This document shows positions 1 through 14,855 of a stretch of 45,000 bases of DNA, one piece after another; the stretch's first letter is position 1; each line of letters begins with the position of its first letter. The notes under the pieces are model-generated. The model had not been told where the DNA came from. It saw only the letters and a list, made by a program, of their open reading frames with translations, and made no database searches. The position numbers and the translations under genes are program-made. Source of the DNA: Geodermatophilaceae bacterium (GTDB lineage: Bacteria > Actinomycetota > Actinomycetes > Mycobacteriales > Geodermatophilaceae); assembly GCA_013695665.1 (NCBI GenBank), contig JACDAB010000103.1, positions 1-45,000 on the forward strand, read 5' to 3'.

Positions 1-539
1 AACGACCAGGGCTCGTCACCCGCCGCACGCAGCACGGGCGTGAACGGTCGAACCGCCCACCACCATCCCTGATCGCCGAACGGGCCGGCGATCTCCTCCA
101 GATGTGCGGCCATCTCGGCGTTCGACCTCGGCTCGGTCGCGAAGGCAACCGCGTGCGCGACCAGGTCGTCCAACCGCTCCTTCGGGACGCTCCCGGCCGG
201 GAATCGCGGCGGTGACGTCCGCGCGGCGCGGATGTAGTCGGCGTGTGCCGCCCAGCAGGTGGGGTAGTCCTCGGCGGCAACGGCATGCAGCGTCACCCGC
301 ATCAGGGTGGCCTTGACGATCGCGCTGGTCCGAAATGCCGCGTCGAGATCAGCCGGCTGAAAGTCCGCGAGCCGGGTCCACAGCGCGATGTACGGCGAGG
401 CCGGCTCCTGCGCCTGGAGCGCGCAGAGCCTGCGGATCGCGGTCACCGGATCGAGAGAGACGCGCTCGAGGAGCAGCTGTCGGGCGAGGGTTGCCCGGTT
501 GAGTTCGGCATCGGAGACGACGCGCGGTGCGGAGCTCAT
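1..539 (-). CDS. Winged-helix DNA-binding (HTH_42/AlkZ-like) protein, C-terminus truncated by window edge
   Basis: Reverse-strand reading from ATG at 539: MSSAPRVVSDAELNRATLARQLLLERVSLDPVTAIRRLCALQAQEPASPYIALWTRLADFQPADLDAAF..., typical of the winged-helix/AlkZ family; overlaps the stop of the upstream hydrolase gene. Absent from the ORF track because no stop lies in the window. Confidence 0.8.
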   Translation of the reverse strand, partial: MSSAPRVVSDAELNRATLARQLLLERVSLDPVTAIRRLCALQAQEPASPYIALWTRLADFQPADLDAAFRTSAIVKATLMRVTLHAVAAEDYPTCWAAHADYIRAARTSPPRFPAGSVPKERLDDLVAHAVAFATEPRSNAEMAAHLEEIAGPFGDQGWWWAVRPFTPVLRAAGDEPWS

Positions 540-1351
540 GGCCCCGAATCGATCAGATCGGCAAGGGCGACCACGGCGTCGACGAAGGTGGGGCCGTCGA
601 GTAGCACGCCGTCGTTGTGGTCGGCGCCCTCGACGGGTACGACCTGCGTCGATCCTGCGGCAGCCGCGGCCACCGCCCGGCTCTGCTCCGGCGGCACGAT
701 GGCATCCCGCGTGCCGTAGACGACGGTTGTGGGGACATCGAGGGCGGCGACGTGGGTGCGCACAGGGTATCGATCCCGCAGCAGCGCACGGACCGGGAGG
801 AAGGGGTAGTGCACCTGGCCGACCGAGGGCAGGTCGATGAACGGGGACCGCAGCACGAGCCCACCCGGCGGGTGTTCGGTCGCGAGTTCGGTGACAACAC
901 CTGTGCCGAGGCTCTCCCCGAGATAGATCAGCCGGTCGGGTGGCACGTCGGCGTCCTCGACCAGGAAGCGGTACGCCGCCCGCGCGTCCAGCGCGAATCC
1001 CCGCTCGCTCGGGCTGCCGGGATTGCCGCCGTAGCCCCGGTAGTCGAAGAGCAGGACGCCGAGCCCCCGCGCGCTCAGGGCCGCGGCGAGGGGCGCTCGG
1101 CCGGCGCGATCGCCGGCGTTGCCGTTCGCCACGAGCACCGTCGTACCGTCCGGATGGGCTCGGATGAACCAGGCGCCCAGCCGCAGCCCGTCGGTCGTCT
1201 CGAGCACGACGTCTTCGGCGCCGGGAAGTACGTCGGCCGCTGAAGGCACCGTGTCCGTAGAAGGCAGGTAGATCAACCGGCGTTGGAATGCGTACAGCAA
1301 GGCAAGCACGAGCCCCAGTGTCGCCACCACGACGACGAATGCACGCAGCAC
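536..1351 (-). CDS. Alpha/beta hydrolase (membrane-anchored, BEM46/YfhR-like)
   Basis: N-terminal TM helix, DYRGYGGNPGSPSE, nucleophile elbow GESLGTG, late GADHND. Confidence 0.85.
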   Translation of the reverse strand: MLRAFVVVVATLGLVLALLYAFQRRLIYLPSTDTVPSAADVLPGAEDVVLETTDGLRLGAWFIRAHPDGTTVLVANGNAGDRAGRAPLAAALSARGLGVLLFDYRGYGGNPGSPSERGFALDARAAYRFLVEDADVPPDRLIYLGESLGTGVVTELATEHPPGGLVLRSPFIDLPSVGQVHYPFLPVRALLRDRYPVRTHVAALDVPTTVVYGTRDAIVPPEQSRAVAAAAAGSTQVVPVEGADHNDGVLLDGPTFVDAVVALADLIDSGP

Positions 1352-1416
1352 AGGGGAAGTATGGCGAACTGCCCCGTGGCGGTATCCTCGCTCGCACGGC
1401 CACGCTGTGGCCCTTC

Positions 1417-1490
1417 GCGGGTGTGGTCCAATGGCAGGACTTCAGCTTCCCAAGCTGACAGTGCGGGTTCGATTCCCGTCACCCGCTCCA
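1417..1490 (+). tRNA. tRNA-Gly (anticodon CCC), CCA end encoded
   Basis: GCGGGTG acceptor pairs with CACCCGC; anticodon loop TTCCCAA; T-arm GCGGGTTCGATTCCCGT; 3' TCCA. Confidence 0.93.
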
Positions 1491-1512
1491 GCAAAAGCGC
1501 AGGTCGCAGAGG

Positions 1513-1535
1513 CAGCCGGTCAACTGCACCGGCTG
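1513..1535 (+). terminator. Candidate hairpin terminator after tRNA-Gly
   Basis: CAGCCGGT-CAACTGC-ACCGGCTG: perfect 8-bp stem, 7-nt loop, 23 nt after CCA; no U-tract. Confidence 0.5.
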
Positions 1536-2310
1536 ACGCGCCGCTGCACCTACCGAGGCGAACCGGTGGCACGTCGCCACGTTGGCAGGCCCGGAGCGGG
1601 CGAAAGACCGGCGCCGCGACCCGCGAGATGGGCCGCGCCCAGAGCGGACAGATCACGTCGCGAGTCGCCAGACCGGCCGGCCAGGTCGCCACGAGGTCGT
1701 CGTTCGCGCTGGCCCCACCGTCGGCGACAGGCGAGCGACAGGCCCCGCGGCGTGCTCGGTCGCCGTCACCACGTCGTCCACCTGGTGCGCGATCGACTCG
1801 AGGACCGCGCACCTCGAGCCGGGTCGGGACGATCGAGATGAACTCCGGGTCCAGGAGCGCGAAGGCCCCGGCGAAGGACAACGTCGTACCGGCCAGCGTG
1901 TCGAGGTCCAGTGGGGCGACGACGTGGTTCTTGGCGAGGTCATTGAGCCCCTGCCGTGGGCCGGCTCCTCCGCGGTTGTACGGGTCAACTGTTGAGCCGG
2001 CGGCGTCAGGCGAGGCAGGGGGAGGGGCTGGCGCAGGCGGCCGACCCGCTGACCGCAGACGAGCGGGTTCGGGTTGAATGGGCCAGGGCCGAGGACTTCA
2101 CCTGCCTGCGGCCCCCCAGGAGGATCACCCTGTAAACCGGCGCCACGGACTCCGGATGCCTTGGTACGGGGTCGGTCTGGCTCCAGATCGCCTACCTGCA
2201 GTACCGCAGCCGGTGGCCTTGCGCGTCACCCCGGCGGTCGTGGGCATTAGGGTCCTGGCACAGCCCGGTCTCGCACGGCAGTAAGAGCTGGATCGATGGA
2301 GGCGCCCGCC

Positions 2311-7803
<5,493 letters not shown>

Positions 7804-7842
7804 ACGTCCCCCAATCCCGGTCTTCGATGAAACGGACGCGCC

Positions 7843-9798
7843 ATGCAGCCCTTTGTGCTCAACCGCAATGACCGGATCGTGTTCCCCTCTAACGTCTTTC
7901 CCGAGCTGGACCTGTCGGTGATCGACAGCCTCGAGCAGCTGGACACCGTGATCCGGCGTGACTTCGAGACGAAGACCCCGACTGGAACGGACATCCTCCG
8001 TCGGGTCGAGGAGGGCAGCTACACCAACCGGTATGAGCTGATGCGTGACGTCGCGCTCAACCTGTTCTGGACCGGTCGCTTCGCCCTCACGATGTATGAC
8101 AAGCGTCCGACGCGGTGGCGCGATGTACCGCGTCACCGCAGCGACGTATTCCTGCCCATTGTCACGCCGTGGGAAGACGGTGACCGCAAGGTCACCGCGG
8201 TCCGCGGCGCGTACGACGCCCTGCCCGCGACCGGGGACGCCGCCGCGGAGGACCGGATCTTCACGATCCTGTTCGACGTGTTCGGGCATCGTAAGCACCA
8301 CGCCACCGAACTGTCGGCGATCAAGCCCACGGTGGCCCAGATCCTGTCCGACCCGAGCAACCTCACCTTCCGGCTGGCCGGGTACGACGCGGACTTCCCG
8401 ACGTTCGGCTACGACGAGATCATCGACTGCGCCGAGGATTCTCCCGAACTGGAGGCACTGCACCGCTGGGCAATGGTGCTGCACAACCAATACCCGTGGG
8501 ACCGCTCCCAGGCCGAGCTCGTGCAGGTCGGCCAGCTCGAGGACGACGACTACGTGGTCGCCTTCCACCCACGCGACCAGGAGGTCCGGCTCTTCCTCCG
8601 TCGGCTCGACGCCGACGCGGGGCGCTCGCCCAGCGCCCCGGCGCCGGAAGCCACCCAGCCGGTGCGGCCCTACCCAGCGGTGAACGTGCGCACGCACTTC
8701 CCGGTGCAGCCGCGGATCGAGGCGCTGGCCGTGGTGCACGGCGACCGGGTTTGCAGCAACGAGGACCTGATCCGCAACGCCGCCTACAACTGGTCGCCGA
8801 TGTCGGCCGGCGAGATCCTCGACAAGACCGGGATCGCGCAGCGGCTCTACACCTCGAGCAGCCTCGAGGAGATCGCGTTGGAGGCGGCTCAGCGCGCCCT
8901 GACCAAGGCCGGGCGCGGACCCGAAGACATCGGGGCGGTGCTGGTCTGCACCTGCACGAGCACCCGGATGATCCCCTCGGTGGCGACCTGGATCTCCGGT
9001 CAGCTGGGGATCGCGCAGACCCACGGCTCCTACGACATCGTGGCCGCCTGCGCCGGGCTCCCGTATGGCCTGTCGGACGCGACCAGGCTGCTTCAGGAGG
9101 TGCAGCGCCCGGTGCTCGTGGTGTGCGTGGAAAAGTTCTCGGACAAGATCGGCAACGTGCGCCCATCCCGCATGATTTTCGGTGACGGCGCCGCCGCCAT
9201 CGTGGTCGGCGTGGCACCGCAGGGTGAGCCGCCCGACATCGAGTACCTGCAGACCTATGCCAGCGGTCCCGCCTCGGAGGTGAACTCGATCATCTGGCCC
9301 AACCCCGACTTCGACAACAACATCACCGTGTACGGCCCGGAGGTCAAGTCGCTGGCCGGGCGCTACCTGAAGCAGATGATCGACGAGTTGACGCGGTTGC
9401 CAGACCCGGACGGCAAGGCCGAATCGCTACTGGACAGCATCGAGCTCGTCGTACCGCACCAGGCGAACAAGACGATGGTGAGCCAGCTCGCCACGGGGGC
9501 AGGCCTGTCGCTCGACCGCCTGTACTTCAATATCGACCAGGTCGGCAATGTGTCGTCGGCGAGCATCCCGCTGGCCATCCATGACGCGGTGCGCGACGGC
9601 GTCATCACCGAACCCATGCGTATCTTCGCGCCGGGCTTCGGCGCGGGTGCGGTGGCCGGATACAGCGTGATGCGGATTGATCCGGCCGTGGTGGCCATCT
9701 CCGGCCCCTCACCGCGCCGGGCGCCGGCGGCCGCCTCCAGTGGCACCGATCCTCGTCCCGAGCAGTCCGCAGACGACGTGCAGCTCGCCTTCGGGTAG
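7843..9798 (+). CDS. 3-oxoacyl-ACP synthase III (KASIII/FabH-like) with additional N-terminal domain
   Basis: C-terminal KASIII: active-site AACAGLPYGL, VPHQANKTM, GNVSSASIP, FGDGAAAIVVG; first ~270 aa are not KASIII. Confidence 0.88.
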   Translation: MQPFVLNRNDRIVFPSNVFPELDLSVIDSLEQLDTVIRRDFETKTPTGTDILRRVEEGSYTNRYELMRDVALNLFWTGRFALTMYDKRPTRWRDVPRHRSDVFLPIVTPWEDGDRKVTAVRGAYDALPATGDAAAEDRIFTILFDVFGHRKHHATELSAIKPTVAQILSDPSNLTFRLAGYDADFPTFGYDEIIDCAEDSPELEALHRWAMVLHNQYPWDRSQAELVQVGQLEDDDYVVAFHPRDQEVRLFLRRLDADAGRSPSAPAPEATQPVRPYPAVNVRTHFPVQPRIEALAVVHGDRVCSNEDLIRNAAYNWSPMSAGEILDKTGIAQRLYTSSSLEEIALEAAQRALTKAGRGPEDIGAVLVCTCTSTRMIPSVATWISGQLGIAQTHGSYDIVAACAGLPYGLSDATRLLQEVQRPVLVVCVEKFSDKIGNVRPSRMIFGDGAAAIVVGVAPQGEPPDIEYLQTYASGPASEVNSIIWPNPDFDNNITVYGPEVKSLAGRYLKQMIDELTRLPDPDGKAESLLDSIELVVPHQANKTMVSQLATGAGLSLDRLYFNIDQVGNVSSASIPLAIHDAVRDGVITEPMRIFAPGFGAGAVAGYSVMRIDPAVVAISGPSPRRAPAAASSGTDPRPEQSADDVQLAFG

Positions 9799-9814
9799 CC
9801 CGCCGACGAGCGGG
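9799..9814. terminator. Bidirectional hairpin between convergent genes
   Basis: CCCGC-CGACGA-GCGGG fills the 17-bp gap between stops at 9798 and 9816. Confidence 0.45.
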
Positions 9815-9815
9815 T

Positions 9816-10724
9816 TCAGGAAGCCTCGGACAGCGCCTTGGCGATGATGGTGGTCTCGTCATCGAGCGATGCCGGCTGGTGGTAGCCGTCTTCGATCAGC
9901 CGATCGATCTCGGTCAGGTGTTCGCGGAAGGACTCCGCGCTGATGTGCGGGAGCACGACGCCCCGCGTCTCGGCCACGAAGATCCGGGCCACCCGACCGC
10001 CGGCCACGGAGTAGACGTGACCGTTGACCGCACAGTCCTGGTGGGCGAGGTAGGCCACGATGGGGCTTACCGACTCCGGTGAGACGCGAGGCGCGAGCGG
10101 GCCGAGAAGGTCCTCGGTCATCCGGGTCAAGGCTATCGGCGCGATCGCATTGACCTTGATGCCGTGCCCGGCGCCCTCCAGGGCCAGGACACGCGTGAGG
10201 CCCGCCAGCCCGGCCTTCGCCGCGCCGTAGTTGGCTTGACCGAAGTTGCCGAACAGCCCCGACGCGGAACTGGTGTTGATGATCCGGCCGTAACCCTGCT
10301 CGCGCATCAGCCGGAACGCCGGCTGGCTGACGTAGCAGGCACCTTTGAGGTGAACGTCTATCACGGTGTCGATCATGGTCGCGTCCATCTTGTGGAATGC
10401 CTTGTCCCGCAGGATGCCGGCGTTGTTGATGAGGATGTCGACCTGGCCGAATGCCTCCACCGCGGCCTGCACGATGGCCGCTCCCCCTTCCGGGGTGGCT
10501 ACGCTGTCGTCGTTGGCGGCCGCCTCACCGCCGAGGGCACTGATCTCGGCCACGACCCGCCGGGCCGCCGAGGACGATCCCCCGCTGCCGTCGACCAGCC
10601 CGCCCAGGTCGTTGACCAGGATGGCGGCGCCGCGGCGCGCCAACTCCAGTGCATGGGCACGCCCCAGACCGCCGCCCGCGCCGGTGATGATGGCGACGCG
10701 TCCGTCGAAACGCAGTTCAGGCAT
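9816..10724 (-). CDS. SDR-family (3R)-hydroxyacyl-CoA dehydrogenase-like oxidoreductase
   Basis: TGAGGGLGRAHA, NDLGG, NNAGILRD, YGAAKAG; resembles the MFE-2 dehydrogenase domain. Confidence 0.88.
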   Translation of the reverse strand: MPELRFDGRVAIITGAGGGLGRAHALELARRGAAILVNDLGGLVDGSGGSSSAARRVVAEISALGGEAAANDDSVATPEGGAAIVQAAVEAFGQVDILINNAGILRDKAFHKMDATMIDTVIDVHLKGACYVSQPAFRLMREQGYGRIINTSSASGLFGNFGQANYGAAKAGLAGLTRVLALEGAGHGIKVNAIAPIALTRMTEDLLGPLAPRVSPESVSPIVAYLAHQDCAVNGHVYSVAGGRVARIFVAETRGVVLPHISAESFREHLTEIDRLIEDGYHQPASLDDETTIIAKALSEAS

Positions 10725-10821
10725 GGTCAGTAGGCCCTTCAGGATCGGTAGGAGGCCAGCGGGCGGTCCCGCGGGCCTTGGGTGTCCAGTGATCGGCGCT
10801 CAGGAGACTGTGGTCGCGTCG

Positions 10822-11577
10822 TCAAACCTTGACGAGCGGCGGCTCCGAACGGAGTCTGGCGGCCAGAAACGGCTCCATCGCGCCGACCAACGAACCGGCC
10901 GGGCCGGCTCGTTGCAGATCGTGGCCCGCCGGCAACGTGACCAGCCGAGCGCCGGGGATGCGTTGGGCCAACACCGTGCTGTTCGCCGGAGGCACCACCC
11001 GGTCGCGGATCCCATGGACAACCAGCGTCGGCGTCCTAATGGCACCGAGGAACGGAATGCTGGACCAGCTAGAGATGGCGAGGAACTGCCACAGTGTCCC
11101 GACGGCGTCCGGCCGGGGCCAGGCACGGGCACCGGAGGGCGGCAGCAGGCTCCGCAACGCGTCCTGGGAGCCCGGGCTCGCCCCTATGCCGCAGGACGTG
11201 GACGCGAGGACCAGCCGGCGAACCCGGGTCGGGGCGTCCACCGCGAGCTGCTGCGCGACGGCACCACCGTGGGAGAAGCCGAGCACGTCTGCCGTGTCCA
11301 CACCCGTCTCGTCGAGCACGCCGGTCGCAAGCCGGGCCATCTGGGGTATCGACAGGGGCAGCACCGGGGTGGGGCTCCTCCCGACGCCGGGCGCGTCGAA
11401 GCTGATGATGGTGCGTCCGCGCAGTTCCCGGGCGACCGGCTCCCAGCTCTCCAGGGGTCTGGTCAACCCGTTGAGCAACAGCAGCGCAGGCCCGTCTCCC
11501 TGCACTCGGATGCGGACCCTGTGCCCTCGGATACAGACCACCTCGGCGTCGGACGCCCGCGGTAGCGCGTGCTTCAC
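10822..11577 (-). CDS. phaZ: Alpha/beta hydrolase, PhaZ-like intracellular PHA depolymerase
   Basis: VKHALPRASDAEVVCIRGHRVRIRVQGDGPALLLLNGLTRPLESWEPVARELRGRTIISFDAPGVGRSPTP...GFSHGGAVAQQ...GHDLQ; GTG start overlaps the phaC stop (GTGA). Track ORF 10822..12534 extends upstream through phaC and is over-long. Confidence 0.75.
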   Translation of the reverse strand: MKHALPRASDAEVVCIRGHRVRIRVQGDGPALLLLNGLTRPLESWEPVARELRGRTIISFDAPGVGRSPTPVLPLSIPQMARLATGVLDETGVDTADVLGFSHGGAVAQQLAVDAPTRVRRLVLASTSCGIGASPGSQDALRSLLPPSGARAWPRPDAVGTLWQFLAISSWSSIPFLGAIRTPTLVVHGIRDRVVPPANSTVLAQRIPGARLVTLPAGHDLQRAGPAGSLVGAMEPFLAARLRSEPPLVKV

Positions 11578-13295
11578 GCCCGGGTACGTACGTAGCTGCC
11601 CGGAGCGGGCTCGACCACGGGATGGTCCTTGCTGCCGAGCTGCCGGGGGGCGGCCACCTTCGCACCGCCCTGCTTGGCGATCCACGTGGTCCAGTCGTCC
11701 CACCAGGTGCCTTCGTGCAGCTGCGCAGCGTCCTTCCACTCCTTCGGATCTGCCGGGAGGTCGTCGTTGGTCCAGTGCTTTGCCTTCGGGCCGGGTGGGT
11801 TGACGATTCCGGCAATGTGCCCGGACGTGCTCAAGACGTATCGGCTGTTGCCGCCGAACAGCTGCGTGGTCTTGTACCCCGACACCCACGGGACGATGTG
11901 GTCGTCGACCGCGGACAGCACGTAGGTATCGATGTCGATCTTTCCCGGCTCGAGCTTCTGCCCGCCCATCTCGAACTCCCCCCGGGCGAACTCGTTGTTG
12001 AGATAGCACGACCGTAAGTACTGCGAATGCATCTTGGCCGGCATCCGGGTGCTGTCCTTGTTCCACACCAGCAGGTCGAAGGCTGGTGGCTGCTTGCCGA
12101 GCAGCCAGTTGTTCACGACGTATCCGAAGATCAGGTCGTTGGCCCGCAACGCGTCGAACGTGTGCGCCATCTTGTCCGAATCGAGATAACCCTTCTTGGC
12201 CATCTGCTTCTCTAGTCCGGCGATCGTGGCCTCGTCGGTGAAGACCCCGAGAGTGCCTGAAGCGGCGAAATCGGTATGGGTGTTCAGGAACGTGGCGGAC
12301 TTGATCGACCGATCGCCGATCCCCGCGTTGTGCGCCAGACCGATAGCCGTCAGCGTCCCCCCGAGACAGACCGACAAGACGTTGACCTCCGCGGCGCCGG
12401 TGATCTCCCGCACCACCCGGACCGCATCCAACGGGCCCTGGCGCAGGTAGTCCTCGAAGCCCAGGTCGCGCATGGATGCATCGGGGTTGCGGTAGCTGAT
12501 CGCGAAGCAGGTGTGACCGTGCTGGACGGCCCATTCGATCAGGCTCTTACCCGGCGCCAGATCCATGATGTAGTACTTGTTGATCCACGGCGGGCAGAAC
12601 AACAGCGGCACGGCGTGCACGCGCGGCACCTGCGGCTCGTACTGGATGACTTCGATCAGGTCGCTCCGATAGACGACCGCACCGGGAGTGGCGGCCATGT
12701 TGACGCCGACTTCGAACCCGGAGGAGTCGACCTGCGAAGGCCACCCGCCGTTGTGGCGGATGTCGCCCAGCATGTTCCGGACGCCCCGCAGCACGCTCTT
12801 GCCGCCGGTGTTGAACGCCTCGCGCAGCGCCGCGGGATTGCCGGGCAACGTGTTCGTAGGTGCCAAGGCGTCAAGGATGAACGACGCGGCAAACCGTGCC
12901 TTCACGTCCTGGGCGGCGTCCAGCCCAGCCGCGTCGAGCAGTTCCGTGACCAGCTGAGCGGCCAACAGGTACTGCTGCTCGAGCAGGAAGTACATCGGGT
13001 TCTCGGCGTAGGCCTGGTCCCGGAAACGCTTGTCGCCCTTGTCCGGAGACACCGGGCCGTCGGTGTCCCGGCCGACCGCGCGCCCAGCCGTCGCGCGTAC
13101 CGCCGCCGCAAGGCCAATCAACAGCCGGGCATTCGCGGCCGCGGCCGCGGTCGGGTTCCTCGCCAGCGCGGCGCCCGCTGCGGCGAGTGAGCGCAGGAAC
13201 GACACGGGGTCGGCACCGACCAGCGGGTCCTCGGCGACACCCAGGCGGTCCAGGACTGACCGGGTCGCTGACTCAGGGCTGTGTGCTGGCTTCAT
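11574..13295 (-). CDS. phaC: Poly(3-hydroxyalkanoate) synthase, class I-like
   Basis: Lipase-like box SVCLGGT, PPWINKYYIMDL, GGSRYVLSTSGHIAGIVNPP-like segment (GGNSRYVLSTSGHIAGIVNPPG). Confidence 0.95.
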   Translation of the reverse strand: MKPAHSPESATRSVLDRLGVAEDPLVGADPVSFLRSLAAAGAALARNPTAAAAANARLLIGLAAAVRATAGRAVGRDTDGPVSPDKGDKRFRDQAYAENPMYFLLEQQYLLAAQLVTELLDAAGLDAAQDVKARFAASFILDALAPTNTLPGNPAALREAFNTGGKSVLRGVRNMLGDIRHNGGWPSQVDSSGFEVGVNMAATPGAVVYRSDLIEVIQYEPQVPRVHAVPLLFCPPWINKYYIMDLAPGKSLIEWAVQHGHTCFAISYRNPDASMRDLGFEDYLRQGPLDAVRVVREITGAAEVNVLSVCLGGTLTAIGLAHNAGIGDRSIKSATFLNTHTDFAASGTLGVFTDEATIAGLEKQMAKKGYLDSDKMAHTFDALRANDLIFGYVVNNWLLGKQPPAFDLLVWNKDSTRMPAKMHSQYLRSCYLNNEFARGEFEMGGQKLEPGKIDIDTYVLSAVDDHIVPWVSGYKTTQLFGGNSRYVLSTSGHIAGIVNPPGPKAKHWTNDDLPADPKEWKDAAQLHEGTWWDDWTTWIAKQGGAKVAAPRQLGSKDHPVVEPAPGSYVRTRA

Positions 13296-13351
13296 GGCGT
13301 TGCTATCCTCTGCGCTCGGGGGTTCACGCGATCTCCCTACGGCTGGCCGTG

Positions 13352-13717
13352 CTACGACTCTGCCGGGGTGTCCCCAACATAGCTGCGGTACACGACGAGC
13401 AATGCCTGGCGTTGAGCTTCGCTGAGCCGCGGGTCGGCCCGGATCGCGGACTCCGTCGCCTTGTCGTCCGGCGCCTCGGCGTCGTCGACCAGGCCGGCCT
13501 GCTGGAACAGCGTCTCCGCCGACACGTTGAGCGCGTCTGCGATCGCCTTGAGCACGCGGACGGACGGCTCGTGCAGTCCGCGCTCGATCTGGCTCAGGTA
13601 GGGGTTGGAGACCTCAGCCAGCGCGGACAATTGGCGCAACGAAAGTTTCGCCATCTGCCGCTGCGTGCGGATAAAGGCGCCCAGCACGTGCGGCGGGTCG
13701 TTTGCTTCAGCAGCCAT
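13352..13717 (-). CDS. XRE-family HTH regulator in the PHA locus
   Basis: LGAFIRTQRQMAKLSLRQLSALAEVSNPYLSQIERGLHEPSVRVLKAIADALNVS; directly upstream of phaC. Confidence 0.9.
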   Translation of the reverse strand: MAAEANDPPHVLGAFIRTQRQMAKLSLRQLSALAEVSNPYLSQIERGLHEPSVRVLKAIADALNVSAETLFQQAGLVDDAEAPDDKATESAIRADPRLSEAQRQALLVVYRSYVGDTPAES

Positions 13718-13773
13718 CGACTCTTCCGTGCCGTGGATCGCGGTTGACGCCGGGACGCTGACACTACTCCACC

Positions 13774-13789
13774 GCTTGGCATGGCAAGC
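13774..13789. promoter_or_regulatory. Candidate operator upstream of the XRE regulator
   Basis: GCTTGGCATGGCAAGC: 7 of 8 symmetric pairs; ~57 bp upstream of the ATG at 13717. Confidence 0.35.
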
Positions 13790-13801
13790 AGTCGGCTACG
13801 G

Positions 13802-14641
13802 CTACATGTCCATACCGCCATTGACGCCCCAGACCTGGCCGGTGATGTACGCCGATGCATCGGCTGCCAGGAAATGGACGACCCGGGCGATTTCCTCGGG
13901 TCGGCACAACCGGCCCACCGGAATCTGCGATCGGATCTTGTCCAGTACCTTTTCCGGGACACTCTCCAGCATCTCGGTCGCCACGAAGCCCGGTGTCACC
14001 GTGTTCACCGTGATACCGACGCCGTCGTCGGTGAGTTTGCCCGCCCGCGCAAGGATGAAGGCAGCCTCTTTCGCGAGCGTCTTGGTCAGTCCGAGGATGC
14101 CGGCCTTGGAGGCGGCGTAGTTGGCCTGGCCGATGTTTCCGGTCTCCCCGATGACCGAGGAGACGAAGATAATGCGGCCGGTCCCCCGTTCAACCATGTG
14201 CTGCAGCGCCGGCTGAGCCATGTAGAACGAGCCCGACAGGTTCACCGCGAGAACGGTGTTCCAGTCCTGTACCGACATCTTCATAGCCATCTTGTCGATG
14301 GTGATCCCGGCGTTGTTGACCAGGATGTCGAGCCGGCCATGCGCGTCGAGAACCTCCTGGACCACCCGCTGACAGTCCTCGGGGCGGGAGACGTTGCCCT
14401 GATGGACAGTGGCGCGACCTCCGCTCGACGAGTCCTCCTCGAATTCCCTGAGGAACTGCTCGGCGCGTTCCCGGTTGCCGCTGTAGCCGGCGGCTACCGA
14501 TGCACCTTGGCTGGCCAGGCTCCGGCAGATCGCGGCGCCGATGCCACGGCTTCCGCCGGTCACCAGCGCGACCCGCCCCGCGAGCTTGTCACCGGCCATG
14601 CCTCGCGTTCGTTCCTCGGACTGCTCGTCCATGGCGTTCAT
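13802..14641 (-). CDS. phaB: SDR-family acetoacetyl-CoA reductase (PhaB/FabG-like)
   Basis: TGGSRGIGAAIC, NNAGITIDKMAMKM, YAASKAG, ITGQVWGVNGGMDM; position in PHA locus. A start at 14599 (MAGDKLAG) is also possible. Confidence 0.8.
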   Translation of the reverse strand: MNAMDEQSEERTRGMAGDKLAGRVALVTGGSRGIGAAICRSLASQGASVAAGYSGNRERAEQFLREFEEDSSSGGRATVHQGNVSRPEDCQRVVQEVLDAHGRLDILVNNAGITIDKMAMKMSVQDWNTVLAVNLSGSFYMAQPALQHMVERGTGRIIFVSSVIGETGNIGQANYAASKAGILGLTKTLAKEAAFILARAGKLTDDGVGITVNTVTPGFVATEMLESVPEKVLDKIRSQIPVGRLCRPEEIARVVHFLAADASAYITGQVWGVNGGMDM

Positions 14642-14787
14642 TGGTGGTCCCTCCCAGGATTGCCGACAAGGTCGTCAACCACGACCGCGCTCGAGGCCCG
14701 TGGTCTCAGGGCCCCGATCCGCCGCACGGGGCGTCTGCCAATCCTGCCAGGTCCCGCCGAGGCCATGGCCCCCACAAGACAGGTCGC

Positions 14788-14818
14788 TAGACATTTCTAG
14801 CACGTCACGTAGTATGTC
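14788..14818 (+). promoter_or_regulatory. Candidate promoter/operator region for the phasin gene
   Basis: TAGACA -35-like element with 17-18 nt spacing to GTATGT/AGTATG; also GACAT...ATGTC dyad at 14790-14818. Confidence 0.3.
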
Positions 14819-14855
14819 AATCACAGCTACCACCGATGAGCAGAGGAGACTGCAC

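Noticed and set aside
1992-2135. Possible 47-aa ORF LSRRRQARQGEGLAQAADPLTADERVRVEWARAEDFTCLRPPRRITL*
   Set aside because: Moderately protein-like but no SD, no clear start and no recognisable family; not supported enough to call.
11578-12534. N-terminal extension of hydrolase ORF 10822..12534
   Set aside because: Runs antiphase through phaC; GTG at 11577 gives a full-length hydrolase with a coupled start.
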